From assembly GCF_002797555.1 (NCBI RefSeq), contig NZ_PGFA01000001.1:1984001-2048000 (forward strand): a DNA stretch of 64,000 nucleotides. The letters are read 5' to 3'. The DNA comes from Hymenobacter chitinivorans DSM 11115 (GTDB lineage Bacteria > Bacteroidota > Bacteroidia > Cytophagales > Hymenobacteraceae). Each line of letters opens with the position of its first letter. The stretch's first letter is position 1. The notes under the pieces were generated by a model. The model was not told the origin of the DNA. It was given only the letters and a program-made list of their open reading frames with translations, and searched no databases. The position numbers and the translations under genes were made by a program. Below, piece by piece: positions 25,349 through 33,427 of this stretch.

Positions 25349-27148
25349 ATGATTCACTCTTCTCTCCGCCGGCTGCTGGCCGTGGCCGCTCTGCTGCTGC
25401 TGAGCCAGTTTGCGCCGGCTCAGGCGGCTTCCACGCTGCGCTACACCCTGTCGATGCCGGCGCCGCAGACGCACTACTTCGAAGTTGATATGGCCCTGGG
25501 CGGCTTCAGCAAACAGTATACTGACGTGAAGATGCCGGTGTGGGCGCCGGGTTCGTATTTAGTACGCGAATTTGCCAAAAACGTCGAGGGCTTCGGGGCC
25601 AAAGCCGGCTCCGAAACGCTGCGGACCGAGAAAATCAGCAAGAATACCTGGCGGGTGTACCACCCCAAAGCCAAGGACTTCACGGTGCATTACCGCGTGT
25701 ATGCCTTCGAGCTGAGCGTGCGCACCAGCTTTATCGACGCGGCCCACGGCTATTTGAACGGCACGAGCGTGTTTATGTACCCGGCCGAGGGCCAGCAGCT
25801 GCCCAGTACCCTCACCGTGCAGCCCGCCCCGGGCTGGACCCAGGTCACGACCAGCCTCAAGCCCACCGGCGGCGCTTTCACTTTCCGCTCGGCCAACTAT
25901 GATGAGCTGGCCGATTCGCCCATCGAAATCGGGACCCACAAGGTGCTCAGCTTTGAGGCCAACGGCACGCCCCACACCATTGCCATGTTTGGCAACCCCC
26001 AGTACGACGAGGCCCGGCTGCTGGACGGCATGAAGCGCACCTGCGAGGAGGCGCACCGCGTGGTGGGCCAGAACCCGCTGGACCGCTACGTGTTCATCAT
26101 CCACAACATTGACCGGGGTACGGGCGGCCTGGAGCACCTGTTTTCGACTACGCTCTCGGTTTCGCGCAACGCCTACAGCTCGGAAGCCGGCTGGAAAGGC
26201 TTTCTGGGTTTGGTGGCCCACGAGTATTTCCACCTCTGGAACGTGAAGCGCATCCGGCCCGTGGCCCTGGGCCCGTTCAACTACGACCAGGAAAACTACA
26301 CCCACATGCTCTGGGTCAGTGAGGGCGGCACCGAATACTTCAGCAACCTGATTGTGCAGCGCGCCGGCTTCGTAACCCCGGACGGCTATTTGGCCGACCT
26401 GAGCAACGGCATTGGCCGCGTCGAGAATACGCCCGGCAACAAGCAGCAGTCGGCCGCCGAGTCGAGCTTCGACGCCTGGATTAAGTACTACCGGCCCAAC
26501 GAAAACTCGCAGAACACCGGCATCAGCTACTACGACAAGGGCGAGGTAATCGGGGCCGTGCTGGACTTGATGGTCATCAACGAAACCAAGGGCCAGAAAA
26601 GCCTCGACGACGTGATGCGCTACCTCTACGACCAGTATTACAAGAAGCTGGGCCGGGGCTTTACGGATGATGAGTACCAGGATGCCGTGGCCAAAGTAGC
26701 CGGCCGCCGCTTCGACGACTTCTTCCGCAAAAACGTGTACGGCACCGAAACTCTGCCCTACAGCACGGCCCTGGGCTACGCCGGCCTGACGCTGACCACC
26801 ACGCCGGTTTCCTCGGATGCTTCCCTGGGCGCCAACGTCAGCACCACGGGCGGTAAGTACACCGTGACCAGCGTGGTGCGCAACGGCAGCGCCTGGCAGG
26901 GCGGCCTGAGCGTGGCCGACGAAATCCTGGCCATCAACGGCGCCCGCCTTACCGACGACCCCAACAAGCTGCTGACCGGCGCCCCGGCCGGCGCTACTAT
27001 CACGCTGCTCGTAAACCGCGACGGGCAAATCAAGGAGCTGACGTTGCCGCTGGTTGCCAATGCCACCCAGCGCTACCGCATCGAGAAGCTGCCCAACCCC
27101 ACGGCCGCCCAGCAAACGGTGTTCAACAAGTGGCTGCGGGTGAAGTAG
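25349..27148 (+). CDS. M61 family peptidase (glycyl aminopeptidase type) with PDZ domain
   Basis: 599 residues. Signal peptide to about PAQAAS. The N-terminal beta domain (LRYTLSMPAPQTHYFEVDM) is typical of M61. The catalytic motif HEYFHLWN has its first His near 291, with the downstream Glu in SEGGTEYFS. A PDZ domain near 500-580 (VRNGSAWQGGLSVADEILAI) is characteristic of the family. It is probably a periplasmic or exported aminopeptidase with preference for small N-terminal residues. The start was set at MIHSSLRR to keep the signal peptide N-terminal. Confidence 0.92.
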   Translation: MIHSSLRRLLAVAALLLLSQFAPAQAASTLRYTLSMPAPQTHYFEVDMALGGFSKQYTDVKMPVWAPGSYLVREFAKNVEGFGAKAGSETLRTEKISKNTWRVYHPKAKDFTVHYRVYAFELSVRTSFIDAAHGYLNGTSVFMYPAEGQQLPSTLTVQPAPGWTQVTTSLKPTGGAFTFRSANYDELADSPIEIGTHKVLSFEANGTPHTIAMFGNPQYDEARLLDGMKRTCEEAHRVVGQNPLDRYVFIIHNIDRGTGGLEHLFSTTLSVSRNAYSSEAGWKGFLGLVAHEYFHLWNVKRIRPVALGPFNYDQENYTHMLWVSEGGTEYFSNLIVQRAGFVTPDGYLADLSNGIGRVENTPGNKQQSAAESSFDAWIKYYRPNENSQNTGISYYDKGEVIGAVLDLMVINETKGQKSLDDVMRYLYDQYYKKLGRGFTDDEYQDAVAKVAGRRFDDFFRKNVYGTETLPYSTALGYAGLTLTTTPVSSDASLGANVSTTGGKYTVTSVVRNGSAWQGGLSVADEILAINGARLTDDPNKLLTGAPAGATITLLVNRDGQIKELTLPLVANATQRYRIEKLPNPTAAQQTVFNKWLRVK

Positions 27149-27163
27149 GGTAAAGCTGTAGAA

Positions 27164-27257
27164 CGGTCATGCTGAGCGAAGTCGAAGCATCTCTACCGCC
27201 AAAGTAAAATCAATTACCATTGCGGGAGAGATGCTTCGACTTCGCTCAGCATGACGG
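27164..27257. repeat. Dispersed inverted repeat (GTCATGCTGAGC type)
   Basis: CGGTCATGCTGAGCGAAGTC with GAAGCATCTCT following, and its exact inverted copy ending GCATGACGG, flank a 33-bp centre. I know this type as a common intergenic repeat in Bacteroidota, probably a MITE-like element or terminator. It follows the M61 gene. Confidence 0.75.
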
Positions 27258-27319
27258 TTACTGTGGCAACCTCAGCACGCGAGATGTCTTGCTAGGCTCG
27301 AAAGGACGTGCTAAATGAT

Positions 27320-27352
27320 AAAAGGCCGCGGAGATATACTCCGCGGCCTTTT
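27320..27352. terminator. Terminator of the S8 peptidase gene
   Basis: A perfect 14-bp stem AAAAGGCCGCGGAG / CTCCGCGGCCTTTT has a 5-nt loop. Confidence 0.9.
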
Positions 27353-27371
27353 GTGTTTAATAACAAGGATG

Positions 27372-28940
27372 CTACAGCGGTAGCACGCCTACGGCGGCAC
27401 CCACGTTGACGCGGCCCCAACCGAAGCTGCTGCTGCGGGCGTTGCGGTTGCTGCTGCTGGCCACCAGGCGGCTCATGATCTGGGCCCGGCTTTCGGCGGG
27501 GTAGCGCGACCAGACGACGGCGGCCATGCCGGCCATGCTGGAGGTGGCCACCGACGAGCCGCCCACGGTGCTGGGCGCGTCGCCGCTCATGGCCAGCGTC
27601 AGGGCGCGCCGGTCGTTGCTGGTGCGCTGCATTACCACGCTGAACTCCACATCGGCGCCGGTGTGGCACTCGTCGCAGCGGCTGGTGAGGTCGTCCTTGA
27701 GGCCGGTCACGGCCACCGCTTCGGCCAGGGAAGCGGGGTAGATTACGCCCACCCAGCCCGCGCTCCAGTCGAAGGAAGTGCCGGCGGCGCAGAAGATGAG
27801 CTTGCCCTTGCCGTAGGCGTAGCGAATGGCGTCGGTCATTTGCGACGACGAGGTCAGGCGGCCCATGCTCATGCTGATGATGCGCACGTCCGCGCGGTTG
27901 CCGGCCAGGATGTAGGCGTCCGACACCCCTTTTACTTCCCGGCTGCCGTCGATAAACACGTCTTCCGAAGCCCGGATGGTTATCAGGCTGGCGTTGTAGG
28001 CTACACCCACTGAGGCGCCGTCGGTGCCGCGCGGGGCGGCGGCGGCCCCGGCCATGCTGGTGCCGTGCCCGCAGCCGTCGTTGGGGGTTTCGGCCTCGCC
28101 GTAGGGAATGCCGAAGATGGAGTTGCGGGGCAGGGTCACGAGCCGTTCGATGGTGCGGCCCGAGCTCAGGCCCTGGTTGAAGGCCGAGTCCAGATTCTCC
28201 TGAGCATCAGAGCTTCCGGAGTCGATAATGACAATCTTAACGCCCTGCCCAGAGCTCTGGCTCCAGCTGGCCCGGATGCCGTGGTACTGGTCGGCCTGGT
28301 TCCAGCTCGACTTGCTGCCGTTGCTGAGCGTGGCGTAGTCGGAGCCGGCTACCAGGCCGGCCGTAGCCGTGTTGTTGCCGCAGCCGCTGCTGCTCAGGGA
28401 AGAGGCCGTTTTATTAGCTATAGTAGTGGGCCGGTTGGGCTCGTAGCCGATGGGCTCGGCGTAGCGCACCAGCGGGGAGGTGCGCAGCTGCTGAATGGTG
28501 CTCAGCTCCCGCACGGTCACGTCGAGCACGGGCAGCACGTTTTCCTGGTAGGCAATCAGGTCCTGCAGCGTCAACTCGGGCCGGGTTTTGCGCTCCTCGG
28601 CCAGAATCAGGGCCAGCACCTGCTCCCGGGCGGCCAGCCAGGCGGGGTCGGTGGCGGCATTGTCGGGAATGGCAGCACCCGCGCCCACTGGCCGGTAGCC
28701 CACCGACAGCACATAGTCGGAGCGGGTCAGGGCGCTCCACACGAAGTGGGGCGTGGCCTGGTTCCAGTCGAAGACGCCGGTTTGGTTGAGCGTTTTGAGA
28801 ATGTGCTCGTCGAGCTGCTGGCTGCTGAGGGCCTCTTTGGGGTTGTCGGCGGGCTGGGGCAGGAGCTGGTCGTCGGCCTGCTGCTGACAGCCGGCCAAGA
28901 GCAGCCCGAGCAGGGCCGCGGAAAGGGTAGTGGTACGCAT
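27372..28940 (-). CDS. S8 family serine peptidase (subtilisin-like) lipoprotein
   Basis: 522 residues. The lipobox LLAGCQQ gives a lipoprotein. The triad is VIIDSGSS (Asp 240), GHGTSMAG (His 292) and SVATSSMAGM (Ser 467). The N-terminal 180 residues may be a propeptide. There are several cysteines (SGCGNN, CDECHTG) that could form disulfides. It is probably an extracytoplasmic peptidase, with no T9SS sorting domain visible. The long upstream frame to 29063 lacks a signal, so the ATG at 28940 is used. A palindrome TATGCT-GCT-AGCATA lies 73 bp upstream. Confidence 0.9.
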   Translation of the reverse strand: MRTTTLSAALLGLLLAGCQQQADDQLLPQPADNPKEALSSQQLDEHILKTLNQTGVFDWNQATPHFVWSALTRSDYVLSVGYRPVGAGAAIPDNAATDPAWLAAREQVLALILAEERKTRPELTLQDLIAYQENVLPVLDVTVRELSTIQQLRTSPLVRYAEPIGYEPNRPTTIANKTASSLSSSGCGNNTATAGLVAGSDYATLSNGSKSSWNQADQYHGIRASWSQSSGQGVKIVIIDSGSSDAQENLDSAFNQGLSSGRTIERLVTLPRNSIFGIPYGEAETPNDGCGHGTSMAGAAAAPRGTDGASVGVAYNASLITIRASEDVFIDGSREVKGVSDAYILAGNRADVRIISMSMGRLTSSSQMTDAIRYAYGKGKLIFCAAGTSFDWSAGWVGVIYPASLAEAVAVTGLKDDLTSRCDECHTGADVEFSVVMQRTSNDRRALTLAMSGDAPSTVGGSSVATSSMAGMAAVVWSRYPAESRAQIMSRLVASSSNRNARSSSFGWGRVNVGAAVGVLPL

Positions 28941-29012
28941 AGAATTGTGGGTGTTTGGGTTGGAACGAACAGAGCAATAGGCGAATGGACGCAAAACATA
29001 GTTTAAATACAA

Positions 29013-29027
29013 TATGCTGCTAGCATA
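29013..29027. promoter_or_regulatory. Operator-like palindrome upstream of the S8 gene
   Basis: TATGCT-GCT-AGCATA is a 15-bp dyad, with AAC following on one side. A possible -7 box TATGTTTTG lies at 28992-29000 on the minus strand, so the dyad sits about where the -33 region would be. A similar dyad occurs at 32972-32987. Confidence 0.35.
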
Positions 29028-29071
29028 ACATTTTGGCCATCGGACTCGTAGCCCAGCCACCATTGAAAACG

Positions 29072-29106
29072 AAAAAAGCCCCGCTGGTGCACAGCAGGGC
29101 TTTTTT
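29072..29106. terminator. Terminator after kup
   Basis: AAAAAAGCCCCGCTG pairs with CAGCAGGGCTTTTTT (one mismatch). It serves the kup gene on the minus strand. Confidence 0.8.
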
Positions 29107-29141
29107 CGGCAGGTCGACTAAATCGGCGGGTTCAGAAATTC

Positions 29142-31085
29142 TTACATCACCCGTTTCAGGGCCACGTCGCGCACGGGGGTAATGACCAGCGGCACCTTTT
29201 CCACCTTCACCGAGGAGGTATCGAGGCCGAAGTACTTGTCTTCCGAGGCAATAAACTGCTTGATGTAGAAGTAGGCCTGCATCACGAGCTTTTCCATGAC
29301 GGGGAAGTCGTTTTCCACCGAGAGGAATTTCTCCAGCACCACGAAGCGGAAGTCGCCGGTGACGTGCTGCTTGCTGAGCGACTCGTAGCGGGAGGTAATG
29401 TCCACCTCGCGGTTGCGCACCAGGTCTTCCACCACCTTGCGGAAGTAGAGGTTGATGCGCTGCTCGACGCGGAAACCCAGGCGGAAGGTGATACGGAAAG
29501 CGTCGTCGGGGGCCAGCTCCACCACTTTGTACTCCATGGTATACGGCTCGTCGGTGGTGTCCACGTGCACAAACCAGTAGATATCGGCCCGCTTGGGACG
29601 CTTCTGGAAGATGGAGTAGATAATCTTGGACTCGATTTCGGAAGCCCGCTCGGCCGAGGTCATGAACACCAGGTGAGTAGCGTACTTCGGCACCGATTCG
29701 TCGTTGCTGAGCTCTTTCAGCGCGTCCATGTAGGGGTCAATCTTGACGAATTCCGTCAGGCGGCGCTTGATGTAGTAGGCGCGCAGCCACACGTACATTA
29801 CCCCAATGAGCGTGGAGCCGATGGCCAGCGACACCCAGCCGCCGTGGGGAAACTTAATCAGGTTGGCCACCAAAAACGAGCCCTCAATACCGCCGTAGAG
29901 CAAGGCAAACAGCACCACAACCACCAGCGGCACCCGCTTGGAGCGCAGCCACATGGTGAGCAGCAGCGTGGTCATGAGCATGGTCAGGGTAATGGCCAGG
30001 CCGTAGGCGGCTTCCATGTTGCTTGACTCGCGGAAGTAGAGCACCACCCCGATGCAGCCCAGCAGCAGCAGGCGGTTCATGCTAGGCACGTAGAGCTGGC
30101 CCTTCACGTCGGTGGGGTAGTTGAGCTTCACCTTGGGCCACATGTTGAGACGAATGGCCTCGGCCACCAGCGTAAAGGAGCCCGTAATCAGGGCCTGGGA
30201 GGCAATGATGGCGGCAATGGTGGCAATGCCGATACCGATGAGCAGAAACCAGCTGGGCATGAGCTCATAGAACGGGTTGCGGCCGGCCAGCTGCTGGCCC
30301 TGGTGGCTGAGCAGCCAGGCACCTTGGCCGAAGTAATTGAGCACCAGACAGGTTTTGACGAACACCCAGCTGATGCGGATGTTGCCCTTGCCGCAGTGGC
30401 CCAAGTCGGAGTACAGGGCCTCGGCCCCGGTGGTGCACAGGAATACGGCCCCCAGCAGCCAGAACCCGCCGGGATATTCCACCAGCAGCTCGTAGGCGTA
30501 GTAAGGGTTGACGGCTTTCAGAATCGTCGGGTTCTGCACAATCCAGCTCACGCCCAGTACGCCCAGCATACTGAACCACAGGAACATAATCGGCCCGAAG
30601 GCCTTGCCCACAATCTGGGTGCCGAAGCTTTGCAGGAAAAACAGGCCCGCAATGATGGCAATGACGATGTAGACGATAATGTCCTGGCTTAGGTGCGGAT
30701 ACACCTGCTTGAGCCCCTCAATGGCCGAGGCCACCGAAATGGGCGGCGTAATCACGCCGTCGGCCAGCAGGGCCGCACCCCCGATGATGGCCGGCACGGT
30801 CAGCCAGGCGGCCCGGCGGCGCACCAGGGCGTAGAGCGAGAAAATGCCGCCTTCCCCGTTGTTGTCCGCATTCAGAGTGAGCAGTACGTACTTGATGGTA
30901 GTCTGCAGGGTCAGGGTCCAGAGCACGCAGGAAATGCCCCCCAGCACCAGCCGCGGGTCGATGAGCTCGGGCACAATGGCCTTCATCACGTAGAGCGGGG
31001 AAGTCCCGATGTCACCGTAGATAATTCCGAGGGCAATGAGTAGGCCGGCAGTGGAAATGGCGGTGTGCCGATGTTTGGCGTCCAT
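29142..31085 (-). CDS. kup: Low-affinity potassium transporter Kup
   Basis: 647 residues with about twelve transmembrane helices in the first 440 residues. It has the characteristic GIIYGDIGTSPLYV near the N-terminus, GEGGIFSLYAL, and LADGVITPPISVASAIEGL. The C-terminal 200 residues are a cytoplasmic domain. It is a K+/H+ symporter of the KUP/HAK/KT family in the inner membrane. A promoter with TTGAT-N17-TACCTTTG lies just upstream. Length and motifs fit a full-length protein. Confidence 0.95.
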   Translation of the reverse strand: MDAKHRHTAISTAGLLIALGIIYGDIGTSPLYVMKAIVPELIDPRLVLGGISCVLWTLTLQTTIKYVLLTLNADNNGEGGIFSLYALVRRRAAWLTVPAIIGGAALLADGVITPPISVASAIEGLKQVYPHLSQDIIVYIVIAIIAGLFFLQSFGTQIVGKAFGPIMFLWFSMLGVLGVSWIVQNPTILKAVNPYYAYELLVEYPGGFWLLGAVFLCTTGAEALYSDLGHCGKGNIRISWVFVKTCLVLNYFGQGAWLLSHQGQQLAGRNPFYELMPSWFLLIGIGIATIAAIIASQALITGSFTLVAEAIRLNMWPKVKLNYPTDVKGQLYVPSMNRLLLLGCIGVVLYFRESSNMEAAYGLAITLTMLMTTLLLTMWLRSKRVPLVVVVLFALLYGGIEGSFLVANLIKFPHGGWVSLAIGSTLIGVMYVWLRAYYIKRRLTEFVKIDPYMDALKELSNDESVPKYATHLVFMTSAERASEIESKIIYSIFQKRPKRADIYWFVHVDTTDEPYTMEYKVVELAPDDAFRITFRLGFRVEQRINLYFRKVVEDLVRNREVDITSRYESLSKQHVTGDFRFVVLEKFLSVENDFPVMEKLVMQAYFYIKQFIASEDKYFGLDTSSVKVEKVPLVITPVRDVALKRVM

Positions 31086-31129
31086 GAGAGGAGGGAAAAG
31101 GAGAAGCTTGCCTTACAAATAAAAGCGGG

Positions 31130-31157
31130 CAAAGGTAGGGCAAACCCGCTAAATCAA
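31130..31157 (-). promoter_or_regulatory. Promoter of kup
   Basis: The minus strand reads TACCTTTG (31130-31137), an exact -7 match, with TTGAT about 17 bp upstream (31153-31157) as the -33 region. The leader would be about 40 nt. Confidence 0.5.
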
Positions 31158-31198
31158 TGATGAAGGATAGATTAGGTTGACCAGCCCGGCGCCGGCGC

Positions 31199-31777
31199 TT
31201 AGGGAAGCGGCGTAAAGCCTTCCGCCGCATCAGCGGCGTGTTGCGCTTGCGCGGCTGCAGCCACTGCCGCCGCTTCGGTTTCGGCGCGCAAGAGAGCTTC
31301 GGCAGCGGCGGCGGCTTCGTCGTGGCGCTGACGGATGCGGTGGTTGGCCTCGGCTGCCAGGCGGAGCCAGGGCTCGGAGGCGCCGGAAAAGGAAAAGTAG
31401 GCGGCTTCACGGCCCAGGCGAAACAGGCGCAGGCGGTTGGCCCCACGGTTGCCGTAGGCCAGAATAAGGGCGCCCAGGGCCATGCCAAACATGGCGGGCA
31501 TGGTCCGCAGCCAGTTTTGCAGAAAAGCCAGGGTAAAGCCGGCCAGTACCAGGCCGCCGAGCATAAACCAGAGCAGCCAGCGTACGGGCTGCACTTCCAC
31601 GCCTTCCAGTTCCAGCAACGCATAGCGCTGCCCGTTGATGGTCAGGTTGTCGGCGGTGAGCTCCAGGCGGCCGTTTTCGCTGCGGAGCGTGGGCAGCGGG
31701 GCAGCTTCAGCCCGGGCGGCGGGTTGCGGAATAGGATGTGGCTCGTCGGAGGGGAGCGGAGTATCAGGGGCAGACAT
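31199..31777 (-). CDS. Hypothetical membrane protein
   Basis: 192 residues. A Pro/Ala-rich cytoplasmic N-terminus is followed by a short beta region (LRSENGRLELTADNLTINGQRYALLELEG), then two adjacent membrane helices (about 67-107, WLLWFMLGGLVLAGFTLAFL and MFGMALGALILAYG). An Ala-rich helical tail follows. I do not recognise a family; it resembles the DUF6232-type layout (beta strand region plus two helices), but that is a guess. A GTG start at 31825 is possible. Confidence 0.65.
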   Translation of the reverse strand: MSAPDTPLPSDEPHPIPQPAARAEAAPLPTLRSENGRLELTADNLTINGQRYALLELEGVEVQPVRWLLWFMLGGLVLAGFTLAFLQNWLRTMPAMFGMALGALILAYGNRGANRLRLFRLGREAAYFSFSGASEPWLRLAAEANHRIRQRHDEAAAAAEALLRAETEAAAVAAAAQAQHAADAAEGFTPLP

Positions 31778-31876
31778 GGGGGCCGGGGCCGCAGGGCGTT
31801 TTACTTCGGCCGTGCTGGTGCGCACCCAGCTCGGGGGCTGGGTGGCACTAGCGGTACGAGAGGCCGAAGCCGGGCT

Positions 31877-32506
31877 TCAGTTGTTTACTTTGATCAGCTC
31901 CACGTCGAAAATCAGAGCCGAGTCGGGCCCGATGTCGCGGCCGGCGCCACGCTTGCCGTAGGCCATGTCGGAGGGGATGTAGAGGCGCCACTTTGAGCCT
32001 TCGGGCATCAGCTGCAGGGCTTCTGTCCAGCCGGCAATAACCTGATTGACGCCGAAGGTGGCGGGCTGGCCGCGCTGGTAGCTGCTGTCGAATACGGTGC
32101 CGTTGAGGAGCGTGCCGTGGTAGTGGGTGGTTACTGAGCTGCGGGGGCCGGGCTTCTGGCCGCTGCCTTCGGTCAGCACTTCGTACTGCAGGCCGCTGGG
32201 CAGGGTGGTTACGCCGGGCTTGTTCTTGTTTTCGGCCAGAAAGTCTTCGCCGGCCTGTTTGTTGTTGCTCATATCTTGGGATTCTTGGGTGTCATCTTCT
32301 TCGGGGCCGCCCATCTGGGCTTGCAGCTGCTCCATGGCGCTGCGCATCTGCTCCTGGCTGAGGCGGCTGGGCTCTCCGGCCAAACCTTCCTTGAGGCTGG
32401 CGGCCAGCACGTCGATGTCGAGCTGCAGGCCCTGCTGGGCAAAGTTGCGGGCCAAATCGCGCCCGATGATGTAGCTGATTTGCTCCTGGAGGCTGTTTAA
32501 ATTCAT
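31877..32506 (-). CDS. FKBP-type peptidyl-prolyl cis-trans isomerase
   Basis: 209 residues. The N-terminal 90 residues are a helical dimerisation domain of the FkpA/MIP type (MNLNSLQEQISYIIGRDLARN). The FKBP domain (about 100-209) has TTHYHGTLLNGTVFDSSYQR, GWTEALQLMPEGSKWRLYIP and ALIFDVELI. It catalyses proline isomerisation. No signal peptide is seen from this start, so it may be cytoplasmic, unlike FkpA. Upstream in-frame codons to 32548 add no signal. Confidence 0.92.
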   Translation of the reverse strand: MNLNSLQEQISYIIGRDLARNFAQQGLQLDIDVLAASLKEGLAGEPSRLSQEQMRSAMEQLQAQMGGPEEDDTQESQDMSNNKQAGEDFLAENKNKPGVTTLPSGLQYEVLTEGSGQKPGPRSSVTTHYHGTLLNGTVFDSSYQRGQPATFGVNQVIAGWTEALQLMPEGSKWRLYIPSDMAYGKRGAGRDIGPDSALIFDVELIKVNN

Positions 32507-32717
32507 AAACCAGTGAGGTTGTACGCGGCTTCCGGCCCGGCGCAGCACCGTGGGCTCGGGGCGGAAGAAGTCGGTGGGTGAAACAAAGCCAGCGGCCCCG
32601 CACGGGCCGTGGAACTGTGAAGTACCGAAAACCGGCTCGAATGGATGTGGTTTTTTTATTTTGGCCCGGCTAACCCCCTGATTCTGACTGGCGGATTATT
32701 TACGGCCTAAAAACAAA

Positions 32718-32741
32718 AAAGCTCCGCCGCAGCGGAGCTTT
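32718..32741. terminator. Terminator of the first tiny membrane-protein gene
   Basis: AAAGCTCCGC pairs with GCGGAGCTTT around CGCA, 27 bp after the stop at 32768 on the minus strand. Confidence 0.8.
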
Positions 32742-32767
32742 CCTTTACGCTTGGCCCGCGCAGGAGC

Positions 32768-32902
32768 TTAGCAGTAGTAGCACTGGTCTTCGCCCCGCAG
32801 GTCAAAATGCAGGTTGAGGTCTTTGAGTTGAGCCGTCAGGTAGCCCAGGGACCCAAGGCCGCCCAGCAATAGCAGCGACGATAAGGCAGTGGTCTTTTTC
32901 AT
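32768..32902 (-). CDS. Tiny membrane protein, 44 residues (paralogue 1)
   Basis: Begins MKKTTALSSLLLLGGLGSLG, has one membrane helix (about 5-22), then an amphipathic tail containing LKDLNLHFDLRGEDQCYYC and ends in cysteine. It is closely similar to the protein at 33152-33292: the same helix pattern LLLLGG-G-LG, the same F-D-L-R-x-E-D and the same final Tyr...Cys. Each gene has its own -7 box and terminator, so both look like real single-gene units. I do not recognise the family. The low length explains why such genes are easily missed. Confidence 0.65.
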   Translation of the reverse strand: MKKTTALSSLLLLGGLGSLGYLTAQLKDLNLHFDLRGEDQCYYC

Positions 32903-32942
32903 GATAATACAGGTATGTTAAAGCAATTCAGCTTGTTGAGTG

Positions 32943-32950
32943 CAAAGGTA
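32943..32950 (-). promoter_or_regulatory. -7 box of the first tiny membrane-protein gene
   Basis: The minus strand reads TACCTTTG, an exact consensus match, 41 bp before the ATG. The -33 region is replaced by the dyad at 32972-32987. Confidence 0.45.
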
Positions 32951-32971
32951 ATACGGAATGGTTAGGATATT

Positions 32972-32987
32972 GTTATGCAAGCATAAC
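32972..32987. promoter_or_regulatory. Operator-like palindrome
   Basis: GTTATGC-AA-GCATAAC is a perfect 7-bp dyad with a 2-nt centre. It lies 22 bp upstream of the -7 box. It shares the TATGC/GCATA half-site with 29013-29027 upstream of the S8 gene. Confidence 0.4.
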
Positions 32988-33097
32988 TTTTTTGTTGTTC
33001 CCGCCGCCTGCTTTTTTCAGTCCGAATTGCTTTTGCGGGGTGAGCACCAGCCGGTAAATCAATGCTCTGACTAGAAGTAATCCGGCCGGAAAACAGC

Positions 33098-33122
33098 AAA
33101 GCCCCGTCGGAAACGGGGCTTT
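33098..33122. terminator. Terminator of the second tiny membrane-protein gene
   Basis: AAAGCCCCGT pairs with ACGGGGCTTT around a 5-nt loop, 30 bp after the stop. Confidence 0.8.
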
Positions 33123-33151
33123 GGTGAAATTAGCGCCGGTGGCGAGTCCGC

Positions 33152-33292
33152 TCAGCAGTACTCGTCGGGGGCGTCTTCGTCGCGCAGGTCGAAGCGCAGG
33201 CTTAGGCCGCGCAGCTGGCTCCAGAGGAAGCCCAGGGTGCCCACGCCGCCGAGCAGGAGCAGGGCGGAGAAAGTGGTGGATGGTTTTCGCAT
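33152..33292 (-). CDS. Tiny membrane protein, 46 residues (paralogue 2)
   Basis: Begins MRKPSTTFSALLLLGGVGTL, with one membrane helix and a short polar tail with RGLSLRFDLRDEDAPDEYC as the last residues. The tail of paralogue 1 aligns with it (LHFDLRGED / LRFDLRDED, both ending Tyr...Cys). The two genes are 249 bp apart on the same strand, each with a terminator. The -33/-7 pair TTGG-N19-CACCTTTG lies at 33306-33336. A terminal cysteine after an acidic tail might bind metal or form a disulfide, but this is speculation. Confidence 0.65.
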   Translation of the reverse strand: MRKPSTTFSALLLLGGVGTLGFLWSQLRGLSLRFDLRDEDAPDEYC

Positions 33293-33305
33293 GACATAAG
33301 CTGGT

Positions 33306-33336
33306 CAAAGGTGAATGTCAGGGAATTTGGGGCCAA
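33306..33336 (-). promoter_or_regulatory. Promoter of the second tiny membrane-protein gene
   Basis: On the minus strand, TTGG (33333-33336), 19 bp, then CACCTTTG (33306-33313) fits the Bacteroidota promoter with one mismatch in each box. Confidence 0.45.
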
Positions 33337-33427
33337 TATAGCCCTTTTGCTGTATAAGGCCGGCCCCGCCGTCAGTTGCCCGGTGCCCTGGTTGCCAAAG
33401 CCGGGCTTGGCTGCCCACAACCCGGCC

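Noticed and set aside
25559..27115. 518-residue minus-strand ORF opposite the M61 gene
   Set aside because: Antisense shadow; no motifs.
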